From the NCBI GenBank assembly GCA_003331065.1, contig QENB01000006.1, positions 44,424-108,423 on the forward strand: 64,000 nt of DNA. The letters are read 5' to 3'. The position numbers were made by a program, and so were the translations under genes. This DNA comes from Candidatus Tokpelaia sp. JSC188 (GTDB lineage Bacteria > Pseudomonadota > Alphaproteobacteria > Rhizobiales > Rhizobiaceae). This document shows, one piece after another, positions 21,299-32,195 of the stretch. Each line of letters starts with the position of its first letter. The first letter of the stretch is position 1. The notes beneath the pieces were generated by a model. The model was not told the origin of the DNA and did not search any database. It saw nothing but the letters and a program-made list of their open reading frames with translations.

Positions 21299-22489
21299 AT
21301 GGTAGTGAATATAAAAGAACCGAGCATTCGTCCAACAATTCCCGCTTTTTCTTCAGGTCCTTGTGCAAAGCGTCCGGGCTGGACGTTGGAGGTATTACAA
21401 GATGCCGCGCTTGGACGATCTCATCGCTCTGCGGTCAGCAAGGCAAAGTTAGTTGAAGCTATAGCGCTGACGCGTGAAGTTCTAGAAATTCCGCCTGATT
21501 ATCGTATTGGCATTGTTCCTGCTTCTGATACAGGAGCGGTCGAGATGGCACTTTGGTCACTTTTAGGAGAGCGAGGTGTTGATGTTATTGCGTGGGAAAG
21601 TTTTGGTGCTGGCTGGGTAAACGATGTTGTCGAGCAACTCAAACTTTCCGATGTCCGAATATTTACAGCACCTTATGGTGAATTGCCTGATTTGAGTCAG
21701 ATTGATTTTGATCGTGATGTTGTTTTCACTTGGAATGGTACTACCTCGGGTGTACGTGTTCCTGACGCTAAGTTTATCTCTGAAATGCGTAAAGGTCTTG
21801 TGATTTGTGATGCGACATCGGCTGTATTTGCACAAAACCTTGATTATACTAGACTCGATGTTATTACTTTTTCATGGCAAAAGGTATTAGGAGGGGAAGG
21901 TGGACATGGCATTTTGGTCCTAAGTCCACGCGCTGTTTCTCGACTTGAAAGTTATAAGCCCTCATGGCCTTTACCAAAGATCTTCCGTTTAACCAAAGGC
22001 GGTAGATTAAACGAGGGTATTTTCAGAGGAGAGACCATTAATACACCGTCGATGCTTTGTGTTGAAGATTATCTCGATGCTTTGAAATGGGCAAAATCGC
22101 TAGGTGGATTACCGGCGCTGGTTGCACGGGCTAACAAAAATTTTTCCGTACTTGATGATTTTGTTCGCAAGACATCATGGCTTGAGAATCTGGCTAAGAG
22201 TCCTACAACACGTTCCAATACCTCTGTCTGTCTCTGTATTATTGATCCTGACTTTCAAGCATTAAATGCGGAAAGACAGTCCGCTTTTACAAAGGCCATC
22301 GTCGAACGCCTTGAACAAGCTGGTGTTGCTTATGACATTAGCGCCTATCGCGACGCCCCTTCAGGGTTACGCGTTTGGACTGGGGCAACAATTGAGGTTG
22401 CGGATCTTGAAATTCTTACTAAATGGCTTGATTGGGCCTTTATTGTTGAAAAGGCATCCTTAAAAGCCCTCTCCTTGCAAAGACCTTAA
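21299..22489 (+). CDS. serC: Phosphoserine aminotransferase
   Basis: PLP enzyme converting 3-phosphohydroxypyruvate and glutamate to phosphoserine. It is 396 residues, the alphaproteobacterial/archaeal type that begins [14 protein letters not shown]. The PLP lysine is Lys195 in [14 protein letters not shown]. It is followed by serA, so two steps of serine synthesis are adjacent; serB is not in the window. Expression is probably governed by the structured leader that covers its ribosome site. Confidence 0.95.
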   Translation: MVVNIKEPSIRPTIPAFSSGPCAKRPGWTLEVLQDAALGRSHRSAVSKAKLVEAIALTREVLEIPPDYRIGIVPASDTGAVEMALWSLLGERGVDVIAWESFGAGWVNDVVEQLKLSDVRIFTAPYGELPDLSQIDFDRDVVFTWNGTTSGVRVPDAKFISEMRKGLVICDATSAVFAQNLDYTRLDVITFSWQKVLGGEGGHGILVLSPRAVSRLESYKPSWPLPKIFRLTKGGRLNEGIFRGETINTPSMLCVEDYLDALKWAKSLGGLPALVARANKNFSVLDDFVRKTSWLENLAKSPTTRSNTSVCLCIIDPDFQALNAERQSAFTKAIVERLEQAGVAYDISAYRDAPSGLRVWTGATIEVADLEILTKWLDWAFIVEKASLKALSLQRP

Positions 22490-22645
22490 ATCCGGAATAT
22501 CGTGGAAGAGATTTTCTTTTTTACTTTAAGTAAGTAAGGTCATAGACTATTCGAAAACTAGGTTTAGTTGATCGCTTCAAAGAAATGGCTTTTTATTCTA
22601 TCTTTGCCGTTTTTTGGATTCCAGTTAATTTTATGGAGGTATTCC

Positions 22646-24253
22646 ATGGCACCCCGTGTACTTGTATCTGATAAACTTTCACCAACAGTTGTGCAAATTT
22701 TTAAGGATCGGGGTATTGAGGTTGATTATCTACCTGATCTTGGTAGGTGCAAAGAAAAGCTGTCTGAGGTGATCGACCAGTATGATGGACTTGCTATTCG
22801 TTCTGCTACTAAGGTGAGCGAGAAAATTATTGATGCAGCAATACGGTTAAAAATCATTGGTCGCGCCGGAATCGGTGTTGATAATATAGATATTCTGGCT
22901 GCTTCCCGCCGCGGTATCATTGTTATGAATACACCTTTTGGAAATTCTATCACAACCGCAGAACATGCTATTGCCTTGATATTCGCCCTTTCTCGCCAGA
23001 TTCCAGAGGCTAATTTTTCAACAAAATCTGGTAAGTGGGAAAAGAACCGTTTTATGGGGGTGGAAATCACCGGTAAGACATTGGGTATCATTGGTTGCGG
23101 TAATATTGGTTCTATTGTAGCATTGCGTGCTATAGGCCTAAAAATGTATGTAGTAGCCTTTGATCCTTTTCTTTCTAAAACACGGGCAGAAGAGCTAGGG
23201 GTACAGAAGGTTGAGCTTGATGAACTTCTCGCTCGGTCTGACTTTATCACATTGCATACCCCACTGACCAATAGGACACGTAGTATTATTGATGCTGCTA
23301 CTATTGCTAAAATGAAAGATGGTGTTCGAATTATCAACTGTGCCCGTGGTGAATTAATCGTTGAAAAAGACCTTGTCAGGGCTTTAAAATCAGGCAAGAT
23401 TGCTGGAGCCGGTATTGATGTTTTTGAGGAAGAGCCACCTGTTTCTAGCAATCCGCTATTTCACCTTGAAATGGTCATATGTACACCGCATTTGGGTGCC
23501 GCAACATCAGAAGCTCAAGAAAATGTCGCTATTCAGGTAGCTGAGCAAATGTCTGACTATCTTATAAATGGTGCTGTTAGCAATTCTATCAATATGCCCT
23601 CAATTGCCCTAAAAGAAGCTCCACGTCTCAAGCCTTTTATTAAACTTGCGGAAGTGCTTGGCGCTTTTGCAGGGCAATTGACAGAAGAGGATATTCAAAG
23701 CATTGAGATTCTTTTCGATGGCAACACAGCAGCCATGAATACACGTGCTCTGATTAGTGCTATCCTTGCTGGTCTTGTTCGCACGCAAATGACCGATGTC
23801 AATATGGTTTCAGCCCCTATTATGATCAAGGAGCGCGGTATCATTGTTTCTGAAATTAAGCGGGATAAATCTAGCGTGTTTGATGGTTATATCAGATTGA
23901 CTTTGCATACATCCCAGCGCATTCGCTCTGTTGCAGGAACATGTTTTTCTGATGGAAAGCCTCGATTTATCCAGATCAAGGATATTCACCTTGATGCTGA
24001 AGTTGGGAGGCATATGCTCTATATTACTAACAGTGATACGCCTGGTATCATTGGTATCATTGGTTCAGTATGCGGCAAGCATGGTGTAAATATTGCTAAT
24101 TTTGCTCTTGGACGAAATATGCCTGGTGGTGATGCAATTGCTATACTTTACCTTGACGAAAGGATTCCCGCAAAGGTTCTTTCTGAACTGCTACAGGTGC
24201 CAGGAATTAGACAAGCCCGCCCATTGGAATTTGATATGGAAAGGATTGCTTAA
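22646..24253 (+). CDS. serA: D-3-phosphoglycerate dehydrogenase
   Basis: Oxidises 3-phosphoglycerate to 3-phosphohydroxypyruvate, the committed step of serine synthesis. It is 535 residues from the ATG at 22646, preceded by a strong GGAGGT site; the frame stays open 26 codons upstream to a TTG at 22568, which has no good ribosome site. NAD-binding GIIGCGNIGS, substrate residues in NCARGELI, and the catalytic His in TPHLGAATSEAQ are present. A long C-terminal half holds the intervening domain and an ACT domain near 460-535. Confidence 0.95.
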   Translation: MAPRVLVSDKLSPTVVQIFKDRGIEVDYLPDLGRCKEKLSEVIDQYDGLAIRSATKVSEKIIDAAIRLKIIGRAGIGVDNIDILAASRRGIIVMNTPFGNSITTAEHAIALIFALSRQIPEANFSTKSGKWEKNRFMGVEITGKTLGIIGCGNIGSIVALRAIGLKMYVVAFDPFLSKTRAEELGVQKVELDELLARSDFITLHTPLTNRTRSIIDAATIAKMKDGVRIINCARGELIVEKDLVRALKSGKIAGAGIDVFEEEPPVSSNPLFHLEMVICTPHLGAATSEAQENVAIQVAEQMSDYLINGAVSNSINMPSIALKEAPRLKPFIKLAEVLGAFAGQLTEEDIQSIEILFDGNTAAMNTRALISAILAGLVRTQMTDVNMVSAPIMIKERGIIVSEIKRDKSSVFDGYIRLTLHTSQRIRSVAGTCFSDGKPRFIQIKDIHLDAEVGRHMLYITNSDTPGIIGIIGSVCGKHGVNIANFALGRNMPGGDAIAILYLDERIPAKVLSELLQVPGIRQARPLEFDMERIA

Positions 24254-24314
24254 GGATAGTTTTTTTAAAAAGTATATGTCGATAGCAAGAGTAGCTCATA
24301 GTTATCATAGCCAT

Positions 24315-24354
24315 GGTATTATAATAGCTGATTTATGCTATTCTAGCGGATACC
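24315..24354 (+). terminator. Inverted repeat after serA, possible terminator
   Basis: GGTAT...ATACC encloses AATAGC...GCTATT, a two-part stem about 60 bases after serA, followed by ATTTTG. The T-run is poor, so the terminator reading is tentative. Confidence 0.35.
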
Positions 24355-24527
24355 ATTTTGATTAGGTAGTGTTTTGCAAAAAGCAATGAACGATTTTTTA
24401 AAACTTTGATCCAGAATAGACTCCTATGATCTAAAATAGAGGTCGCGCTTTGAACAACACTTTATTATAATGCGGCTGTTTGTTTTCACAATGTGCTTGA
24501 TTTCAAAACTGGATGGAGTTTTTACAA

Positions 24528-25817
24528 ATGGCCAATGTAGTGGTTGTCGGTACCCAATGGGGTGATGAAGGTAAAGGCAAGATTGTTGACTGGCTTTCAG
24601 AGCGCGCAGATGTGGTTGTGCGTTATCAGGGGGGGCATAATGCTGGGCATACATTGGTTATTGATGGCATAAGCTATAAGTTATCGCTTTTACCTTCAGG
24701 TATTTTACGTGGAAAATTATCAGTTATTGGCAACGGTGTTGTTATTGATCCACATTATTTTGTTCAGGAAATTGCGCATTTGCGTCGACAAGGCGTAAAA
24801 GTTACACCTGATCTCCTGCGTATTGCTGAAAATGCACCACTCATTCTTTCTTTACATCGTAATTTAGATGCAGCGCGAGAGAATGCAATATCCAGGCTTA
24901 GAATCGGTACGACCAAACGCGGTATTGGTCCTGCTTACGAGGACAAAGTAGGGCGTCGTTCAATTCGATTGGTTGATCTGGCAGAGCCGGATACGTTGAT
25001 GGTGAAAATTGAACGCTTGTTGATGCATCACAATGCTTTACGCTGTGGTATGGGTGAAGCAGAGGTTGATCCGCAAGTTCTTTATAATGAATTAATGGAG
25101 GTAGCCGACAAAATCTTACCCTTCATGGATCGGACATGGCTTTTGCTTGATGAACATTGTTGTTCTGGTGCGCGAATTTTATTTGAAGGAGCGCAGGGTG
25201 CGCTGCTTGATAATGATTTCGGTACCTATCCGTTTGTGACATCCTCTAATACGATTGCGGCTCAAGCTGCAACGGGTGTAGGTGTTGGATCCGCTACAGT
25301 TAATTATGTACTTGGCATTGCTAAGGCATATACTACTCGTGTAGGGGAGGGGCCTTTTCCTACAGAACAGATTAACGAAATTGGCGGTTTTCTTGGTGAA
25401 CGTGGACATGAATTTGGTGTTGTGACTGGACGTCAAAGACGTTGTGGTTGGTTCGATGCTATTCTAATGCGACAAGTGATTAAAATTTGCGGCATTCATG
25501 GTATTGCGCTAACCAAACTTGACGTACTTGACGAACTAAATGAGATTAGGATTTGTGTGGGTTATGAGCTTGATGGGGAAAAATTAGACTATTTACCTTC
25601 TTCAACAGGTAAACAAGTGCATGTCAAACCGGTTTATAAAACTTTTCCGGGTTGGAGAGAAATCACGGCTGGTACGCGCAAGTGGTCAGACTTGCCGCTA
25701 CGGGCTGTTAAATATGTTCGCTATATTGAGGAATTGATTGAGGCCCCAGTTGTGATTCTTTCCACTAGTCCGGAACGAGAGGATACAATTCTTATAACAG
25801 ATCCTTTCGAAGATTAA
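24528..25817 (+). CDS. purA: Adenylosuccinate synthetase
   Basis: Joins IMP and aspartate using GTP, the first committed step to AMP. It is 429 residues from the ATG at 24528, which has a GGAG ribosome site about 9 bases ahead; an in-frame ATG at 24513 lies on that site itself. The phosphate loop [11 protein letters not shown] is at 8-18, then [17 protein letters not shown] and the Asp-binding TTTR-like [19 protein letters not shown] stretch. The serA-purA order is common in Rhizobiales. Confidence 0.96.
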   Translation: MANVVVVGTQWGDEGKGKIVDWLSERADVVVRYQGGHNAGHTLVIDGISYKLSLLPSGILRGKLSVIGNGVVIDPHYFVQEIAHLRRQGVKVTPDLLRIAENAPLILSLHRNLDAARENAISRLRIGTTKRGIGPAYEDKVGRRSIRLVDLAEPDTLMVKIERLLMHHNALRCGMGEAEVDPQVLYNELMEVADKILPFMDRTWLLLDEHCCSGARILFEGAQGALLDNDFGTYPFVTSSNTIAAQAATGVGVGSATVNYVLGIAKAYTTRVGEGPFPTEQINEIGGFLGERGHEFGVVTGRQRRCGWFDAILMRQVIKICGIHGIALTKLDVLDELNEIRICVGYELDGEKLDYLPSSTGKQVHVKPVYKTFPGWREITAGTRKWSDLPLRAVKYVRYIEELIEAPVVILSTSPEREDTILITDPFED

Positions 25818-25899
25818 AAATAAAAAAATTAATATTTATTAAGCTTGGGAATAAGCAGTTACTAGAATTGAAGCATATAATGAAGAGACTTATTGCTTT

Positions 25900-27669
25900 A
25901 TGGCAGATTTTGTAGGATTGTTGAAAAAAGCAATTGATGCGCAAAGCAATGTAACAGCGGAGTTACGCCAGCGTATTTATAGTCGTGTGCGAGCTACAGT
26001 AAAAAGAAAGCTTGAGTCAAGTAATATTTCTGCAGAGCTAGTCGAGTTTCAACTGAAGGTTATTGAAAAAGCAATCAATGAAGTGGAAGAATTTTATTCT
26101 GAAAGAGAAGAGATATCGGTACTTGTTTCGAGCGAAATTCAAAAAAGTTCTTCTTTGGAGGGAGAATCATTTTTAAAACTTAATGCTTCTGCCGTCACGG
26201 CTAAAATTTGTACAACCAATGAGCAGGAGGAAGAACCACAACAGGTATTATTAGACACTGTGTCTATTTTACCGCAAGGTACGGTTTGTAAAAAGCAATT
26301 CAGCAAAACATCCGCTAATAATGATATGTCTGAGCATAGTTTTTTTGCGCTTAGTGGAAGATCTGAGTTCATTGGTAGCAACACAGTGTTTCCTTTTGCG
26401 CTTGAAGCATCGTCTCTAGAGGTTAATAGAGATAAAAAGACATTGGGAACAGAAAAAGTACTTCCGTCTCACTTGGATTTTACTCAAAATCGGATTAAGA
26501 AAAATTACGATAATGGATCTTATACCTTTTTAGGAGGGAATGCACAAAAGCAAGCTTTTCTTCTCAATATCCCTTCTATAGTGAAAAATGCAGCAGGGAA
26601 GGGGAAGGCTTGTGCTAAAAATGTAATAGCGGAATCTAGAGTAGCCGTAGCAGATATGTTGCCAGAGTATGTGAAGCCTCGCAGGAATTTTATAAAACAG
26701 CGTGAGCATGCAGAGGCGCATATTACTTTACCTACCTTTCAAAAAAGGCGTGAAGATTCTGGTGATAAAAGAGATGATAATTTTCCTTTAGTAGCAGCTA
26801 TTTTTTCCAAAGATGTCCCCTTTCTTCGACGTTTTTGCAAAAAATGGTTTCTACTTGGTGGCATTATTGTCACTGTTCTCTGTATTTTTACAGCGATCAT
26901 TTACTTCCTAATCATCTTCTCATACCCAAAAGAACAGATAACTGCTATTTCGACATCGGATCGAAAAACAGCAATTGCAAACCGCCCTCAAAAAGAGCCA
27001 CAGTTTGCAAAGATCACAAGTCGTCTAATGCCAGATGGAGAGGAAGTTAACCTTGACTCAGTTGAAGAGTCTGAGGGATATGGTATTTTTAATGATGATA
27101 CTAGCAAGATAATAGCCCAAAATTTGGTTTCCGAAACTGCAGAGACAATTTATTATGAAGCAGCAACTTCTCTTCTACCTAAAACTGTTGAAAAAGGTGC
27201 TGTTAAATGGTCGTTATTGACCGAAAAGACCAAGAAGAATCAGAAAGAGATGGCCATTCATGGTGATGTAGCGATTCCTGGAAAAGGTATGGCCATGCAA
27301 ATAACAATCCAGCGTAATACAAATCCTTCTATTTCGGCAAAATACCTCATTGAATTGATTTTTACCCTATCGAAAAATTTTGATGGTGGTGATGTTAATC
27401 GTATTAATCAGCTTTTGTTCAAATCTTCAGAGCAGTTGACCGGGCAAGAATTGCAAGGTATTGTTCCATTTAGGATAGATGATAACTTTTTCATATTAGC
27501 TATGGATGCTCCTGAGTTACTTTTACGTCATAATCTCAATATTATAAGCCAATCGTCGTGGATAGATCTAAATATTACCTATAAAAATGGCCGTACTGGA
27601 GAAATTTCTTTGGCAAAAGGTGAAAAAGGAGATGCCATTTTCAAAAAAGTGTTGGATAAAAAGGAATAA
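25900..27669 (+). CDS. Unknown single-pass membrane protein
   Basis: 589 residues, not assigned to a named function. The N-terminal 65 residues (MADFVGLLKKAIDAQSNVTAELRQ...) are helical and charged. A long polar, probably disordered stretch covers about 70-305. One strong membrane helix lies at about 316-340 after a basic cluster (RRFCKKW). The C-terminal 170 residues look like a folded, probably periplasmic domain. Proteins with this N-terminus follow purA in Rhizobiales as conserved hypotheticals (from memory). The ribosome site is weak. A weak hairpin terminator follows. Confidence 0.75.
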   Translation: MADFVGLLKKAIDAQSNVTAELRQRIYSRVRATVKRKLESSNISAELVEFQLKVIEKAINEVEEFYSEREEISVLVSSEIQKSSSLEGESFLKLNASAVTAKICTTNEQEEEPQQVLLDTVSILPQGTVCKKQFSKTSANNDMSEHSFFALSGRSEFIGSNTVFPFALEASSLEVNRDKKTLGTEKVLPSHLDFTQNRIKKNYDNGSYTFLGGNAQKQAFLLNIPSIVKNAAGKGKACAKNVIAESRVAVADMLPEYVKPRRNFIKQREHAEAHITLPTFQKRREDSGDKRDDNFPLVAAIFSKDVPFLRRFCKKWFLLGGIIVTVLCIFTAIIYFLIIFSYPKEQITAISTSDRKTAIANRPQKEPQFAKITSRLMPDGEEVNLDSVEESEGYGIFNDDTSKIIAQNLVSETAETIYYEAATSLLPKTVEKGAVKWSLLTEKTKKNQKEMAIHGDVAIPGKGMAMQITIQRNTNPSISAKYLIELIFTLSKNFDGGDVNRINQLLFKSSEQLTGQELQGIVPFRIDDNFFILAMDAPELLLRHNLNIISQSSWIDLNITYKNGRTGEISLAKGEKGDAIFKKVLDKKE

Positions 27670-28300
27670 AGAATAAAAATCTGGAAATCAGAATTTTGCT
27701 TTACTATAGTAGCAGAATGTCGGAAGAAATACAGTAGTATCAAAGGATATTATCTAAATTCTTGTATTATGAACACTGATTTTTCTGTGAAATAAACTTA
27801 CGAATACCTTATCCAAACCAATATTTACAGCCTAGCATCACTGGGTAAAACTAGGAATGGCTTTGCGACCTCGCTTCAAGGTAACTCTTTTGCAGAAAAG
27901 TATAATGCATAGATTCAGTGACAAGGGGTGATTGTCTGTAATTCTAATAAAGAACATTTTTCAAACGTTATATACCCAACAAGATATTGCTGTCATGTAC
28001 GTCTAAAAGATATACAATCAACAAAAATTGTTTCCTAATTATTAAAACGTCACGGGTTTTTATATTATTCGATTAAACAAGGCTAACCTTTTTTGGAAAG
28101 AGTATCAAAAATTATACCGCATGGCTATCCTAGTTATATATTTTTCATTGAAATTGTGTTGGATAATTTCCGCAGTTTAGTTAGATCAAGTTGTTCGCGT
28201 CTTCAGTTCAATTAATTCAAATTAATTTAAAGATCTTATTACTTTACTTTATAGTAAATCATTACTACATACAGTATACAGTACAATGCAGAATTTTTCC
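27670..28300. other. Gene-free stretch before thiN
   Basis: About 630 AT-rich bases with frequent stops. In several Rhizobiales an rpoH sigma-factor gene lies near here, but I find no trace of its motifs. Apart from the hairpin at the left edge I see nothing supportable. Confidence 0.4.
27676..27705 (+). terminator. Weak terminator-like hairpin after the unknown membrane protein gene
   Basis: AAAATCTG (27676-27683) pairs with CAGAATTTT (27689-27697), one bulge, seven bases after the stop. The stem is mostly A-T. Confidence 0.35.
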
Positions 28301-28960
28301 TTATAAAAGCGGTTTTATGAATAGAATTCCTGTACCGGAGTGTAGGGTAATAGAAAGACTTTCATAAACTTGGTTAGATAATGTCCATGAAGAACCAAAA
28401 TCAAGAGAGGCATTATGTAACGACCATTTTGCACCACTTATAGATAAACCTTCTATTTTGGAAAAAGCAATAATACTAAAACTACTTCCTTCTGGAAAAT
28501 TGAAGATATAATCGCCAGGAATCAATGGCCAACCTTCCTCAATGCCGCTTGTTAAAAAGGATGGGATATTTTTTTCAGCAAGGCTAATTGCCATTGTTAT
28601 GTGAAGCAAACTGTGATCTGTTCTCTCTCCGCCAAAGGCACCACATAGGATAAGTCGTTCTGCCCCTTTTTCTAGAGCGAAATTAACTGCAAGCTCGCCA
28701 TCAGTCATATCTTTATCAGAAGGAAAAAGAATTGTTGGAACTTTATTATAGCGTATTTTAGTTTCATTATCTGTTGAGTCAAAGTCTCCTACCCACAAAA
28801 CAGGATTAAGAGCAAGAGGAAGGGCATGGCGTATACCACTATCTGCGGCGACAACAGACGTATTAGCAATTTGTGATTGAAGGCGCTGTGTTGGAACAAG
28901 TTCTCCTCCAAGAAGGACGCTGAATGTTATCAAAGCATGCTCCAAATAGCGTTTTTCCAT
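28301..28960 (-). CDS. thiN: Thiamine pyrophosphokinase
   Basis: Converts thiamine plus ATP directly to thiamine diphosphate, so it uses imported or salvaged thiamine. It is 219 residues from the ATG at 28960; a TTG three codons upstream is in frame. The catalytic Asp-rich motifs WVGDFDST and DKDMTDGELAVNFA are clear, followed by GAFGGERTDHSL. The C-terminal beta domain has GLSISGAKWSL. No thiamine ABC transporter or synthesis gene is in the window. No TPP riboswitch is visible in its short leader. Confidence 0.92.
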   Translation of the reverse strand: MEKRYLEHALITFSVLLGGELVPTQRLQSQIANTSVVAADSGIRHALPLALNPVLWVGDFDSTDNETKIRYNKVPTILFPSDKDMTDGELAVNFALEKGAERLILCGAFGGERTDHSLLHITMAISLAEKNIPSFLTSGIEEGWPLIPGDYIFNFPEGSSFSIIAFSKIEGLSISGAKWSLHNASLDFGSSWTLSNQVYESLSITLHSGTGILFIKPLL

Positions 28961-28969
28961 AGGATACAA

Positions 28970-29931
28970 TAGAACACCTGATTTCCCTATGGGCTCATAG
29001 CAGGCAATATTAGCACAAGAGTTGCCTTATAAGAATAAAATTTTTTAGTAAAAATAGGATAAAAAAGACATCATGTAGAGTATCATTTTCTTGGCCATCT
29101 CTACGCCTTATATTATACCTTCTGCATTTCTTAGCCTTAGTATTTTATTAATTCATAGAATGATTAGTGGAGGCACGCCCTAATACACGGGACCCAGATG
29201 ATAAACATCGCAACTTAGTAATTTATAACCACCTTCATATTCTTGCTAATTAGGGCAAAGAATACAACAACGACAACAGTCGTTAAGCGAATGATAGAAC
29301 CAGGATAACTAGGATCGATAGAAAAACTGACAATAGGTTTCGAAAGATCCGAAGTTCATCGACGCTACCATTCTTGATACTTTTAATTAATGTTTTTGCT
29401 TTTTCTGGTGACTTTAACTTACTTCATTCGAGGATTTTTAGCTATTGCAAATAAACCTTGAGATGATAACTGCTATTGCCCACCAACTGGGCCTATATTT
29501 AGTATTCTAGGATATGATGTTGCTATTGCTAGTAGTCCATTATGTCAGAAGCGGCTTGATTTTAAAAATCATTGATATCGCGAAATATTCGGCCTCTTTC
29601 GATCAAAACCCTATCTGCAGCAGCATTCGTCAGGGCAGAAAATGAGAAATAGCAACTTCTTATGAAATGACACAGAACCCCCAAATCGCTTCCTGCGCAC
29701 GATAAAGGCACTATTCCAAATCTCCACGTCTACGTATCCACGTCATTTCTGTTAACTCAAGCAAAACCATTTCCATTATAGAAGAAAAGATACAAGTAAC
29801 AGATAAAAAATCTAAACTGCCCTATATTACCAACGGCTTGATGATTACAACCATGCTACCTTCTAGAAATTTGGTCAAGATCATTTCCCATATTCTCTAA
29901 ACCGTTTACTCAAGAAACTCGAAAAACCTAC
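28970..29931. other. Gene-free stretch, possible decayed gene
   Basis: About 960 bases with no intact ORF. Part of it (about 29160-29760) looks less AT-rich than other gaps, and the minus strand has coding-like runs such as ALTNAAADRVLIERGRIF (around 29590-29640), broken by stops. In relatives lpxK is, from memory, the neighbour of the DUF2093 gene; I could not match the fragments to it. A decayed gene is likely but unidentified. Confidence 0.35.
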
Positions 29932-30213
29932 TCAAATTTCCCCACCACGATCAAGAAACTCTCGCAGAGTAGGGTTGCATTTTAGCTCACGTTCATAAGA
30001 AGCTTGACAACTAACGTATGGCTCTTGACGCTCCAAGCTCCAGTATCTCAGATCATCCAGTGCAATTTGCTCACCTGTAACTGCACATATAACATAACTT
30101 CCATACACAACAACCTGATAATCACCACCTTTGTAACGAAGTCTTGCTTCGCACTCACCATCTTTTGGAAAGAGCATGGCTATATTTCCTTGATATTGCA
30201 AAGCATCAACCAC
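29932..30213 (-). CDS. DUF2093 family protein
   Basis: Small protein of 93 residues of unknown function. It shows the DUF2093 pattern: RYKGGDYQVVVYGSYVICAVTGEQIALDDLRYWSLERQEPYV, in which CAVTG and YWS.ERQEPYV are the conserved core. It starts with GTG at 30213 behind a GAGGAAG ribosome site. It follows mutL on the same strand with a 91-base gap, an order I recall from Rhizobiales. The CAVTG region looks like part of a small beta fold, but no activity can be assigned. Confidence 0.85.
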   Translation of the reverse strand: MVDALQYQGNIAMLFPKDGECEARLRYKGGDYQVVVYGSYVICAVTGEQIALDDLRYWSLERQEPYVSCQASYERELKCNPTLREFLDRGGEI

Positions 30214-30304
30214 ATCTTCCTCATACTATCTTTATTTGTAATTGAAAGCAATACAAATTTTAGATTTGTTAATCTGGATGAATATATCAAATTATGATAA
30301 TGGG

Positions 30305-32146
30305 TTAGCGTCTCTTGAACAAACGCTTAATATCCGTAAGTTTTAATTCAATATAAGTAGGGCGACCATGATTGCATGTGCTTGCTGCTGGTGTTTTTTC
30401 CATCTTGCGTAAAAGTTCGTTCATCTCTTCTGCTTTGAGTATACGACCAGAGCGTACAGAGCTGTGGCAAGCCATTGTCGCAGCAATATAATCTAGCATA
30501 ACTTTAAGACCGTTTGTAGTCTCATACTCTGCAACCTCATCGGCAAGGTCCAAAACCAAACTTGCAGCATTCACTTCCCCTAGCATTGCTGGAGTTTCTT
30601 GTATTGTAATGGTAGCATGACTAAAACTTGCAATAACAAGGCCGAATTTCTTCAATGTTGCCGCATGTTCAAGCAATCGTTCAACATTTTCTTCTGGTAG
30701 TTCAACAATTTCAGGTATAAGTAGAATTTGCGAAGCTAATGGTTTTGCATAAAGTGCTTGTTTCAATGCCTCATAAATAAGCCGTTCATGAGCTGCGTGC
30801 TGGTCAACAATAATTAGGCTATCCTCTGTCTGTGCTATAATGTAGTTCTGATGAATCTGTGCTAGCGCCGTTCCAAGAGAAGAAGTGGCATGCGGCTTCT
30901 CTAATAGCGAGGATTCTAGGTTTAAGCTTGGAATCTCTATGTTTTGAAGAGGGTTGGAAAGGTGGGGCTGCGATATGATCGATTGGCTGCTAGAGGGGTA
31001 TAAAGTGTCCGGCATCCAGTTAAAACTCTTTGACCAGTTATGAGAATTAAATGGTAGGGCTGGAGTTGAAAAATATCTCGGTACTGCAGAAACTACGCGA
31101 GGCTGAAAAGCATTGCGCATAGTACGCGCTCCTGTGGTCGCCGTGCGTATTCCTGCTTTTTTTAGCGCTATACAGATACTGCTGATAACAAGCCCTCGGA
31201 TGAGATCCGGATAACGAAAACGTACATCGATTTTTGTTGGATGCACATTAACATCAACACACATTGGGTCAATTTCAAGAAAGAGTGCGATGACACAGTA
31301 GCGGTCTCGGGCAATTATATCTCTATAGGCACTCCGGATTGCACTAGCAAGTATCTTATCACGGATTGGTCGTCTATTAACATAGAAAAACTGCTGCAAA
31401 CAGTTAGCACGATTGTAGGAAGGAATGCTGGCAAACCCGGTCAAATGTACTCCTTCCTGCTTTGCATCTAATTCCACCGTATTATCAACAAATTCTTTGC
31501 CCAAAATTTGCGTAAGACGCATAGCTTGCGCCTGTGTGCCAATTCCTGTTGCGACAAATTCTGTTACATTACGATCAGGACCGGAAAGGGTAAAATGAAT
31601 ATGCGGAAATGCGATTGCGATACGTCTGACAACATCCGTAATGGCCGTTGTCTCGGCTCTATCGGTTTTCATGAATTTAAGTCGGGCTGGCATTGCATAA
31701 AAAAGATCGCATACCTCTACACTAGTCCCACAATTGGATGCGGAAGGGCGTGGCCCTTGAATCTTACCGCCAGAAACAAGAATTTCTGCACCCATCTCAG
31801 CATTTTTCATACGCGATAAAAGTCTAAGGCGTGATACCAATCCAATAGATGGCAAGGCTTCACCGCGAAAACCAAGGGTGTGTATGTTATGAATATTGTT
31901 TTCTAGTTTAGAGGTACAATGGCGAGAAACAGCAAGAACAAGCTCATTTTTTTTAATACCACAGCCATTATCTGTCACACGAATCAAATTCTTTCCGCCT
32001 CCAGCTGTCGTAATTTCAATATGAGCGGCAGTTGCATCAATCGCATTTTCAACTAGCTCCTTAACGATGCTTGCTGGACGTTCGACAACCTCACCGGCGG
32101 CAATCTGGTTTATGATAGTTTTACTAAGCTGGCGTATAGTCGACAA
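30305..32146 (-). CDS. mutL: DNA mismatch repair protein MutL
   Basis: Couples mismatch recognition by MutS to strand incision. It is 613 residues. The N-terminal GHKL ATPase has [16 protein letters not shown] and [11 protein letters not shown]. The linker is variable. The C-terminal dimerisation domain carries [12 protein letters not shown] near 447-458, matching the DQHA(x)2E(x)4E endonuclease motif, plus [12 protein letters not shown] and CNHGRPT, so this MutL probably nicks DNA itself. That fits species without MutH, though mutH absence cannot be judged from this window. Confidence 0.95.
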   Translation of the reverse strand: MSTIRQLSKTIINQIAAGEVVERPASIVKELVENAIDATAAHIEITTAGGGKNLIRVTDNGCGIKKNELVLAVSRHCTSKLENNIHNIHTLGFRGEALPSIGLVSRLRLLSRMKNAEMGAEILVSGGKIQGPRPSASNCGTSVEVCDLFYAMPARLKFMKTDRAETTAITDVVRRIAIAFPHIHFTLSGPDRNVTEFVATGIGTQAQAMRLTQILGKEFVDNTVELDAKQEGVHLTGFASIPSYNRANCLQQFFYVNRRPIRDKILASAIRSAYRDIIARDRYCVIALFLEIDPMCVDVNVHPTKIDVRFRYPDLIRGLVISSICIALKKAGIRTATTGARTMRNAFQPRVVSAVPRYFSTPALPFNSHNWSKSFNWMPDTLYPSSSQSIISQPHLSNPLQNIEIPSLNLESSLLEKPHATSSLGTALAQIHQNYIIAQTEDSLIIVDQHAAHERLIYEALKQALYAKPLASQILLIPEIVELPEENVERLLEHAATLKKFGLVIASFSHATITIQETPAMLGEVNAASLVLDLADEVAEYETTNGLKVMLDYIAATMACHSSVRSGRILKAEEMNELLRKMEKTPAASTCNHGRPTYIELKLTDIKRLFKRR

Positions 32147-32195
32147 TGGTTCAACCTATATACGAGGTAAATTGGGAAAATTTTGTTAACGCATC

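Noticed and set aside
22726..23451. 241-residue open frame antisense to serA
   Set aside because: It lies fully inside serA, whose motifs are intact; the open antisense frame is a by-product of its codon use.
28961..29060. TPP riboswitch upstream of thiN
   Set aside because: None of the conserved blocks (CTGAGA, ACCTGATC-like) is present.
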